Assembly: GCA_003597935.1 (NCBI GenBank)
Contig: QZJT01000035.1
Location: forward strand, 1 to 36,904
DNA length: 36,904 nucleotides
From: Phycisphaerales bacterium
GTDB lineage: Bacteria; Planctomycetota; Phycisphaerae; UBA1845
Reading direction: 5' to 3'
Part shown: piece after piece, positions 29,774 to 36,904 of the stretch
How positions within the stretch are numbered: position 1 is the first letter of the stretch
How the letters are laid out: every line of letters starts with the position of its first letter
Position numbers and translations under genes: made by a program
Notes under the pieces: model-generated
What the model was told of the DNA's origin: nothing
The model's database searches: none
The model's input: the letters and a program-made list of their open reading frames with translations, nothing else

Positions 29774-32700
29774 TGACGCTCGAACGCGGACGTCAAACTC
29801 GCTTGGACACCGTCCTGTTGTTTGCGGTTGCGCTGCTTCTCCTTCCTGCAGCGTGTGCCAGCTTTCCTCGCGGCGGGGGTGGCGGCCGCGTGCAGAGAGT
29901 TCTCACCGGAGCCGTGGAAAGTTGGGCGGCGCCGCCGGTGGAGCAGGCCGTGGTGGTCCGCGAGGGGCGCAGCGGCGAGCAGGTGCCGCTCGATGAACTG
30001 CTCGACCGGCTCGCCCGCGCCGACGTAGTCTTCCTGGGAGAATCGCACACCGACGAGACGACGCACCGCGTCGAGCACGCCGTCTACCGAGGCCTCATCG
30101 AGCGCCGCGGCGGGCGGGTCGTGCTGGCGATGGAAATGTTCGAGCGCGACGCGCAGCCGGTGCTGGATGCGTACCTGGCGGGCGAGATCGACGAAGCGGC
30201 CTTCCTGTCGCGATCGCGGCCGTGGAGCAACTATCGCACAAGCTATCGGCCGATGATCGAGACCGCACGGGCGGAAGGGTTGCCCGTGGTGGCGTCGAAC
30301 TTCCCGCGGCCGCTGCGGCAGAAGGTCGCCATGGAAGGGGCGGCGGCCTTCGAGTCGCTGGAGGGGGACGCGGCCGGTCACGTCCCCGCGCAACTGTTCC
30401 CGAACACCGCCGCGTACTGGCGGCGGGTGGACAACGCGGTGCGCAGCCATCGAGCGATGCTGGGCGGCACCGGCGAGTCGGACCGGCTCTATTCGACCCA
30501 GTCGCTGTGGGACAACTCGATGGGCGAGGCGTGCGCGACGGCACTGGACGAGCACCCCGGTTGGTCGGTGCTGCACGTCAACGGCGGCTTCCATAGCGCC
30601 TACTGGGACGGCACGGTTCACCAGCTCCGGCTGCGCAAGCCGGAGGCGAAGGTCGTCACCGTGGCGATCACGCCGGCCGTCAACCCGGCGGTGGCGGAGC
30701 TGGATCACGCGGCCGAGGCCGACTTCGTCGTGTTCGCCGAAGCGCGGGCCACGGACGTGAACGAGGGCAAGTGGTCCGTCTGGGTCGGACGCGAGCACGA
30801 GTACCGCTTCCATCTGCCCGGCGCGGCGACGGACGGCGATCCCGTGCCGCTGCTCATCTGGCTGAACGACGACGGCCTCGAAGCGTCCGACGGGCTGGAT
30901 CTGTGGAAGGACCGCCTCGGCGCTGAGGTCGCCATCGCCGTGCTCGAGCCGCTCTATCCGCAAGTCGAGGAGGACTTAAGCCCCGGCGGGCGGTGGTTCC
31001 GGCCGGACACGTTCTCGTCCGACGTCGGCGCGCTGATTGCCGCTATCGAGCGTGCGCGGGGGTATCTGCTGCGGCACTTCCCCATTGATCCACGGCGCGT
31101 GTGCCTGGCCGGCGAGGGCGCGGGCGCGACGGTGGCGGCGGCCGCGGGAATGCTGACCGGCCTTTCGGACGTACACGTGGTGGCCTTCCAGCCGAGCCGG
31201 TACACCAAGATCAAGGACTTTCCCTTGCCGCTGCCGGAGTATCGCGGCCGGCCGGACGTGCCGGGCCGGACGCTTCAGGTCGTCGCGGGCGCGGCGGACG
31301 CTTCATGGTGGGCGGACGAGCTGCGCGAATACGCCGACGTGGGTCTGGACGCCGCCCTGACGCCCCCCCCCGACGACGCGTGGCAGGCGGCGCCGTTCGC
31401 CGAGAACACCCTTCGGCGGGCGCTGGGCGTGCCGGTGAGGGAGGCGCCCGAATCAGGCGAGCGACGGTACATCGTGGCGTCGGGCGATACGGCCCGGGCG
31501 CGACAGTGGGCGCGCTTGCAGGCTCTGCGCATCAGCGCGGCGGAGAACGTCTTAGTGGCCGTGCTCGACGCCCCCCCCGCTTCCAGCGGCGCCACGCCCA
31601 TCACCACGGAGATCTACGGGGAGTCTTTCGCCGCGCCGCACGCGCTGCCGAAGTGTCCGGGGCCTTTCGGGGGAACGACCGTGGTGGTGCTGCCGCCGGG
31701 CGCCTCAGCGCAGGACGTTCGCGCCTGGCAGGCGCTGGAGGATGACGACCCCCTCAACAAGCAGAGCCGCTTCCATCGCCTGCGACTGGCGCTGAATGAA
31801 GACGGCCGGCAGTTGCCGGAGGTGCTGGCGACGCTGAAATCAGAAGGCCGCGAGAACGTCCTGATCGTGCCCGCCGTGTACTGCGCCGACGCCGCGACGA
31901 TGCGCGATCTGCGCCGCAGCGTCCGGACGCTGGAGGACTCGATGACCCTCCAGTGGCTGCCGGGCCTCGGCGGGCGCAATGTCTCCGTTGCGGCGGCGGA
32001 AGCGACGGTGCCGTCTCAGAGCCTCGGCACTCATGCCGGGCCGACCGACGTAACGCCGGTACACCACACGCTGGTTGTGGCCCTCAACCCCGACCTTCAT
32101 CACATCCGCGTGGAGGACACGATCGAACTGCCGCGCGCGTTGAGCCGGGCCGGAGCGGAGTTCACCCTCGACGCCGGGCTGACCATTCTGTCGTGCGCGC
32201 CGGCGGCCGCCACGATCGCGTCCGACGATGACAAGGTGAAGCGTTACCGGCTCGAATCAGCCCCCCCCGACGGCATCGTCCGCGTCATCTACGACGGCAA
32301 CGTCAACTACGGCCTGTCCGATCAGAAAGAGGAGTACACACGCGGGTTCCGCGAGAGCCGCGGCGTGCTGGGGCCGGAGGGCGTCTATCTGCACGGCGAG
32401 AGCGAATGGGTACCGCGCTTCAACGACGACCTGATCCGCTTCGAGGTGACCGTCATGCAGCCGGACGACTGGCACGTCATCGCGCAGGGTGACGGCACGT
32501 CGCGCGGCGGCGAGGGCAAGGCTCATTGGACCAGCGGCACGTCCGTCGAGCAGGTGTATCTGGTCGGCGGACCGCTGCACGTCGAGCGCGACTCGGCCGG
32601 GACGGTCGAGGTGCTCGTCTATCTGCACGAGCCGGATGAGGCGCTGTCGCGCAAGTATCTCGACGCCACCGCCCGCTACATCGAGATGTACCGCAAGCTG

Positions 32701-35445
32701 GTCGGCCCGTACCCTTATGGCAAGTTCGCCCTGGTGGAGAACTTCTGGGAGACCGGCTACGGCATGCCTTCGTTTACGCTGCTGGGGCCGCAGATCATCC
32801 GCTTTCCGTTCATCCTCACCTCGTCCTATCCGCACGAGATCCTGCACAACTGGTGGGGAAACTCAGTCTTTGTCGACTACGACAGCGGCAACTGGTGCGA
32901 GGGGCTGACCGCGTATCTTGCTGACCACCTCATCCAGGAGCAGCGCGGCGAAGGCGCGAACTATCGCCGCACGGCGCTGCAGAAGTATCGCAATTACGTT
33001 CAGGAAAGCCGCGATTTCCCTCTGTCCGAGTTCCGCAACCGCCACAGCGCCGCCACCGAAGCGGTCGGCTACGGCAAGTCGCTGATGCTCTTCCACATGC
33101 TGCGCCGGCAGATCGGCGAAGACGCCTTCCGCGGGGGGCTGGCCGAACTGTATCGCAAGCAAAAGGGCAAGCGGGCGTCGTTCGACGACCTGCGGGCGGC
33201 GTTCGAGCGGGCGTCGGACAAGGACCTCAAGGCGTTCTTCTCGCAGTGGGTCACGCGGCCGGGGGCGCCGACGCTGGCGCTGGCAGACGTGACCGTGTCG
33301 CCGGACGGTGACGGCTTCAAGATCGCCGGCGTGATCCGTCAGACGCAATCGGCCGATCCCTTCGCGCTCAGCGTGCCGCTGTTCGTGCAGACGGACGCCG
33401 GCGTCGAGACTTTCACGATAGACACAAGCGAGCGCGATTACGCTTTCGATGTCACGACGAAGTCGCGTCCGGCGTCGATCGCGGCCGATCCGATGTTCGA
33501 CCTGTTCCGCACCCTGGACCCGCGCGAGATTCCGCCGTCGATCGGCCAGCTTTTCGGCGATCCGAACATTCTCGCCATCCTGCCGACCACCGACGCGGAA
33601 GGATATCGCCAGCTTGTCGAAGGCTGGCAGAGCGACGATCACCACGTCGAGATCGTCAGCGAGTCCGACGTGCAGGCGCTGCCTGCCGATCGGGCGGTGT
33701 GGGTCCTCGGCCGCGACAACCGCTTCGCCGCCGAAGTCCTGACCGCTGGTACCGGAGCGTCGCTTGACGCATCGACGCTTAAGTTAACGCTAGCCGGCGA
33801 GTCCGTGCCGCTGGGCGGGCACAGCACCGTCGTCATCCAGCGGCATCCGGCGAACATGGAGAAGGCGATCGGCTGGATCACGGTCGATCCGCCGGCCGCG
33901 TTTGCGGGACTAGGTCGAAAGCTCCCTCACTACGGCAAATACTCCTACCTGGCCTTCGAGGGCGACGAACCCACCAACACCGTGAAGGGCCAGTGGGAGC
34001 CGGACAGCTCGCCGATGGTCGTCAACCTCGACCCCGGCCGTCCGCTGCTGGCCAGCGCGTTCACTCAGGAGCGCAAAGCGTTGGCGGAACTTCCGCCGGT
34101 GTTCTTGCAGGCGACGTTGATGGCGCACGTGGAGTGGCTGGCGTCACCGCAGCGCGAGGGCCGCGGGCTGGGCACGCCTGAGTTGGCCGCGTCGGCCGAG
34201 TATATCAGTCGACAGTTCGCCTCCGCCGGGCTTCAGCCGGGGGGGGACGACGGCACGTGGTTGCAGCGATTCACAGTGGATAAGGGTCCGGACGGCGGGC
34301 CGGTCGAGGCATTCAACGTCATCGGCATCCTGCCGGGTAAACGGGCCGAATGGGCAGATCAATCCGTCGTGCTGTCCGCCCATTATGATCACCTCGGCCG
34401 CGGCTGGCCGGGCGTGCGCGAGGGCTTTGAAGGGCAGATTCACCCCGGCGCGGACGACAACGCCAGCGGCGTAGCGGTCATCATCGAGCTGGCGCGCAAC
34501 CTCGCCTCGGAGGGGGGCGGATCGCGGAACCTGGTCGTGATCGCGTTCTGTGGCGAGGAGGCCGGCCGGGCCGGCAGCCGCTACTACGTGGAGCATCCGC
34601 GCTTCCCGCTGGAAGGCATCCGCGGCGTCATCAACCTGGACACGGTCGGGCGGCTCTTCGATGGGCAGCTCGCCATCCACGGCAACAATACCGCCGACGA
34701 ATGGCAGCACATCTTCCGCGGCTGCGGGTTCGTCACCGGCGTGAAAAACAGGATCGTTCCGGGGGGGGCGGAAGGGTCCGACCAGTGGAGCTTCATCGAG
34801 CGCGGCATCCCCGGCGTGCAACTGTTCACCGGGGCCCACCTGGACTACCACCGCCCCGGCGACACCGTCGACAAGGTCGACGGCGCGGGGCTGGTGCAGG
34901 TGGCGACGTTTACGAAAGAGGCGGTCACTTACATGCTGGAGCGCGAGGCGCCGCTGAACGTGCGGATCGACCGCAGCGCGGCCGGCGGCGCGCCGGACGG
35001 TTCAGACCTGTCGGCGGCCTCTGCTGCTGATCCGCACGCCGCCGCGGCCGTCACGCAGGCTCATGGAGCGGCGCCGCCGCACGCTGAAGACTCGCCGCGG
35101 AGCGGCGAGCTACCCAGCGGCGAGCTACCCAGCGCGCAGCCAGCTGGCAGCGAATCACCCAATGGCAAGTCGACCGGCGAGCGCAAGGTCATGTTCGGCG
35201 TCGTGCCGGACTTCGCCTTCCAGGGAGAAGGCGTCCGTGTCGACGGTCTCGTCCCGGAGTCCCCGGCCGCGATCGCCGACGTGCGCGAGGGCGACATCCT
35301 GGTGCGCCTGGCCGGCGAAGATCTCGAAGACCTGCGGGCGTTCTCCGACGTGCTCAAGAAGCTCGAGCCGGGCCAGGAGGTGGAGGCGACGGTACTTCGC
35401 GATGGCGAGCGCATCACGATGAAGGTGACCGTGCAGGCGCGGTAA
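29773..35445 (+). CDS. Giant lipoprotein: ChaN-like, degenerate hydrolase-like, M1-like peptidase, M28 peptidase and PDZ
   Basis: About 1890 residues. A hydrophobic N-terminus ends in LPAAC, a lipobox. Residues about 72-330 match ChaN/DUF399 (VVFLGESHTDETTHRVEH...LAMEMFERD; ChaN binds haem). About 340-610 looks like an alpha/beta hydrolase whose GxSxG is GEGAG, so no nucleophile. About 760-1200 is M1-like: HEILHNWWGN (near 1021) with a downstream ENxx-type CEGLTAYLADH; spacing to the Glu is one less than in classic M1. About 1450-1726 is an M28 peptidase with ligands in SAHYDHLG, GADDNASG, CGEEAG, NLDTVG and DYHRPGD. A PDZ domain closes it (about 1806-1890), after a Ser/Gly-rich linker. The GTG start lies inside a repeat edge and is uncertain; the role is probably surface peptide breakdown. 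Confidence 0.8.
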   Translation: MTLERGRQTRLDTVLLFAVALLLLPAACASFPRGGGGGRVQRVLTGAVESWAAPPVEQAVVVREGRSGEQVPLDELLDRLARADVVFLGESHTDETTHRVEHAVYRGLIERRGGRVVLAMEMFERDAQPVLDAYLAGEIDEAAFLSRSRPWSNYRTSYRPMIETARAEGLPVVASNFPRPLRQKVAMEGAAAFESLEGDAAGHVPAQLFPNTAAYWRRVDNAVRSHRAMLGGTGESDRLYSTQSLWDNSMGEACATALDEHPGWSVLHVNGGFHSAYWDGTVHQLRLRKPEAKVVTVAITPAVNPAVAELDHAAEADFVVFAEARATDVNEGKWSVWVGREHEYRFHLPGAATDGDPVPLLIWLNDDGLEASDGLDLWKDRLGAEVAIAVLEPLYPQVEEDLSPGGRWFRPDTFSSDVGALIAAIERARGYLLRHFPIDPRRVCLAGEGAGATVAAAAGMLTGLSDVHVVAFQPSRYTKIKDFPLPLPEYRGRPDVPGRTLQVVAGAADASWWADELREYADVGLDAALTPPPDDAWQAAPFAENTLRRALGVPVREAPESGERRYIVASGDTARARQWARLQALRISAAENVLVAVLDAPPASSGATPITTEIYGESFAAPHALPKCPGPFGGTTVVVLPPGASAQDVRAWQALEDDDPLNKQSRFHRLRLALNEDGRQLPEVLATLKSEGRENVLIVPAVYCADAATMRDLRRSVRTLEDSMTLQWLPGLGGRNVSVAAAEATVPSQSLGTHAGPTDVTPVHHTLVVALNPDLHHIRVEDTIELPRALSRAGAEFTLDAGLTILSCAPAAATIASDDDKVKRYRLESAPPDGIVRVIYDGNVNYGLSDQKEEYTRGFRESRGVLGPEGVYLHGESEWVPRFNDDLIRFEVTVMQPDDWHVIAQGDGTSRGGEGKAHWTSGTSVEQVYLVGGPLHVERDSAGTVEVLVYLHEPDEALSRKYLDATARYIEMYRKLVGPYPYGKFALVENFWETGYGMPSFTLLGPQIIRFPFILTSSYPHEILHNWWGNSVFVDYDSGNWCEGLTAYLADHLIQEQRGEGANYRRTALQKYRNYVQESRDFPLSEFRNRHSAATEAVGYGKSLMLFHMLRRQIGEDAFRGGLAELYRKQKGKRASFDDLRAAFERASDKDLKAFFSQWVTRPGAPTLALADVTVSPDGDGFKIAGVIRQTQSADPFALSVPLFVQTDAGVETFTIDTSERDYAFDVTTKSRPASIAADPMFDLFRTLDPREIPPSIGQLFGDPNILAILPTTDAEGYRQLVEGWQSDDHHVEIVSESDVQALPADRAVWVLGRDNRFAAEVLTAGTGASLDASTLKLTLAGESVPLGGHSTVVIQRHPANMEKAIGWITVDPPAAFAGLGRKLPHYGKYSYLAFEGDEPTNTVKGQWEPDSSPMVVNLDPGRPLLASAFTQERKALAELPPVFLQATLMAHVEWLASPQREGRGLGTPELAASAEYISRQFASAGLQPGGDDGTWLQRFTVDKGPDGGPVEAFNVIGILPGKRAEWADQSVVLSAHYDHLGRGWPGVREGFEGQIHPGADDNASGVAVIIELARNLASEGGGSRNLVVIAFCGEEAGRAGSRYYVEHPRFPLEGIRGVINLDTVGRLFDGQLAIHGNNTADEWQHIFRGCGFVTGVKNRIVPGGAEGSDQWSFIERGIPGVQLFTGAHLDYHRPGDTVDKVDGAGLVQVATFTKEAVTYMLEREAPLNVRIDRSAAGGAPDGSDLSAASAADPHAAAAVTQAHGAAPPHAEDSPRSGELPSGELPSAQPAGSESPNGKSTGERKVMFGVVPDFAFQGEGVRVDGLVPESPAAIADVREGDILVRLAGEDLEDLRAFSDVLKKLEPGQEVEATVLRDGERITMKVTVQAR

Positions 35446-35501
35446 TGCTGTGGCGTTTCATTGGCGCGGGCGTTACGCGGAGTTCGAGGGAACTGTCCAC
35501 A

Positions 35502-36545
35502 ATGATATACTGTGCCTCTGAATTGCCTGAGGACCAGTCCGCCCTTTTCAGCTTGGATCGCGAGCCAACGCGAGAAGAATGGCGGGCCATGTCGTGGGCC
35601 TGCCACCAGAATGAGGCCAATGTCAAGCGCTGGAACGCATTTAGGAAAAGTCATCCGAAGTGGCGACCCGATCTTTCGCATGGGAAGGATTCATTCGTCC
35701 TCCGTTCGGTACAGCTGCACGGAATGGACCTGTCCGGCGCGACATTGATCTGCGCGGATATTCGGGACGCGAAGTTGGACGCTGTTTCGCTAGCGCGTGC
35801 GAGACTATGGGACGCGAGGCTTGATGGAGCCCAACTGTGGGATGCGAACCTGAACGGCGCAGAGTTGCATGTTGCGCACTTGGTGAACTGTAGCCTCTTG
35901 CATGCACGGCTAAATGCCGCGAAGCTCACCGGGGCCAATCTTACAGGCGCACTCTTGGCGTACGCAGATTTTTCCAATGCAGATCTCGGTGGCGTCATCT
36001 ACGGCCGCACGTTGCTCTCCGGCCGTTGTGCAGGCGTTCGCATTACGACGTCCTATGGGAACGCGATCTTCAAGCGAGATGTTGAGGACCAGGAGTATAT
36101 CGACTCACTTGCTAACCACTGGGGCATCTGGGAAGACTGGCAAAACTACAAACGGCGGATGCTGATGCACAATGCAGGCACGATCATGCAGGGACGTGCT
36201 TGGGTTGCAAAGCAGTATCGGTGGTTACTTTTTCAAACGTGGTCGCGTCTCACTGACTACGGAAGGAGCATGTCACGCGTCCTGCTGGTATCGTTGTTGA
36301 TCGCCGTCCTCTTCGGCGTGGTCTACGATTGGTGTGACATGCTGCATCGGGATGAGTATACTCCCGACTGGGGTTTCACCGCAATCTACTACTCAATCGT
36401 AACTTATACGACTCTTGGCTTTGGCGATGTTACACCGCAGAGCAAGTGGGGCCAAGTCCTGGTCACCTTAGAGGTATTCCTGGGATACCTGAGTCTTGGC
36501 TTGGTTGTGTCGGTGCTCGCCAATAAGGTTGCACGTCGGGCATGA
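35502..36545 (+). CDS. Pentapeptide-repeat protein with two-helix potassium-channel domain
   Basis: About 347 residues. Residues about 75-170 are pentapeptide repeats of the A(D/N)LxX type (MDLSGATLICADIRDAKLD, GAQLWDANLNGAELH, ANLTGALLAYADFSNADLGG). The C-terminal part has two membrane helices (VLLVSLLIAVLFGVVYDW and VLVTLEVFLGYLSLGLVVSV) flanking a pore loop TYTTLGFGDVTP, whose TLGFGD is a potassium-type selectivity filter. Four such subunits would form a channel; the repeat domain probably regulates or scaffolds it. The start at 35502 has GAGGG 11 bases upstream; an ATG at 35445 overlapping the previous stop (TAATG) is an alternative. Base composition is visibly less GC-rich than its neighbours, suggesting transfer. 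Confidence 0.82.
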   Translation: MIYCASELPEDQSALFSLDREPTREEWRAMSWACHQNEANVKRWNAFRKSHPKWRPDLSHGKDSFVLRSVQLHGMDLSGATLICADIRDAKLDAVSLARARLWDARLDGAQLWDANLNGAELHVAHLVNCSLLHARLNAAKLTGANLTGALLAYADFSNADLGGVIYGRTLLSGRCAGVRITTSYGNAIFKRDVEDQEYIDSLANHWGIWEDWQNYKRRMLMHNAGTIMQGRAWVAKQYRWLLFQTWSRLTDYGRSMSRVLLVSLLIAVLFGVVYDWCDMLHRDEYTPDWGFTAIYYSIVTYTTLGFGDVTPQSKWGQVLVTLEVFLGYLSLGLVVSVLANKVARRA

Positions 36546-36904
36546 GGCGGAGCACTGCTTGCCAGGTCCATCGTCGGAACCAGGCAGCAACGTGCTGCGT
36601 CGCGACAGGCTCACGGGTCCGCTCGCCTTCTCCGCCCACAGTGGCGAGTCGGCACGCGGGACCGCCGGTGGCTAGTCCACACACTCCAGCGCGGCCTGTC
36701 CGGCAATACAAGTCGCGTACAAAGGCACATGTCCGCGGTCCCCATCGCTGACCCTTGCTGCGCGGCTGAAGTCCGGCTGGCCGCCTCCCCGCCGGCGCGC
36801 TTAGCCTAGTTGCTGTTGCACGGGCGGTCTGCTGCGTCGAAATCCCTGAAAAAACCGTCGATTTTGACAACTTTTGACGCGCCGGGCCGGCCTTGCGCGC
36901 GTCT
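36546..36904. other. Gene-free right end
   Basis: No gene is supported. TTGACA occurs at 36864-36869 with a second TTGAC shortly after (AACTTTTGACG), possible -35 elements for a gene beyond the window, but no -10 is visible before the edge. GCGCGGCTGAAGTCCGGCTG near 36760 resembles the dispersed repeat family loosely. Confidence 0.4.

Noticed and set aside
36864..36869. TTGACA as a promoter at the right edge
   Set aside because: No -10 box is visible before the window ends, so it was only mentioned in the gene-free stretch.

Overview
The window is high-GC bacterial DNA, most likely from a planctomycete (Planctomycetota, possibly a Phycisphaerae-type lineage). The basis is the paired DUF1800/DUF1501 secreted proteins, a DUF4331 protein, a short CxxCGYxLRGL...CPxCGRxFxPSDP zinc-ribbon protein of a kind common in that group, and the rpmF-fab gene order. 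This is a judgement from protein families, not from a marker tree. The left and right edges are arbitrary; a tandem repeat runs off the left edge.

Layout: 1-1290 tandem repeat and pilT (minus). 1430-3464 an AbiE-type toxin-antitoxin locus with three strong palindromes in front of the antitoxin and the toxin gene convergent and overlapping at its 3' end. 3712-5596 a small lipoprotein, a flavin reductase-like protein and a NicO/UreH-like metal transporter with a His-rich loop. 5733-10553 the fatty-acid synthesis operon rpmF-fabH-fabD-fabG-acpP-fabF, with a candidate promoter in front and another before acpP. 10661-12452 a secreted thioredoxin-TPR protein. 12611-12936 a gene-free stretch bounded by a promoter-like pair and a strong intrinsic terminator: a candidate structured RNA. 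13044-19118 (minus) DUF1501, DUF1800, a TPR protein and DUF4331. 19444-20642 an ECF sigma factor and its cupin-type anti-sigma factor, divergent from the DUF4331 gene.

The accessory part is 20718-28014. It holds a truncated zinc-ribbon gene abutting a DUF4143-type ATPase whose start codon touches a near-perfect palindrome, several dispersed GC-rich repeats, a zinc-ribbon membrane protein, an HDOD protein, and a nucleotidyltransferase-HD gene. Next to that gene lies a DarTG-type DNA ADP-ribosylation module: a 69-residue protein, darT and darG, tightly overlapped. darT carries an in-frame stop at codon 46 while darG looks intact. The module sits between two 130-bp direct copies of the 5' end of the nucleotidyltransferase-HD gene, which suggests how it arrived.

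The right end (28214-36545) has a DUF6624 protein, a very large lipoprotein joining ChaN-like, degenerate hydrolase-like, M1-like peptidase, M28 peptidase and PDZ domains, and a visibly less GC-rich pentapeptide-repeat potassium-channel-like gene. All function calls come from reading motifs; no database search was run.
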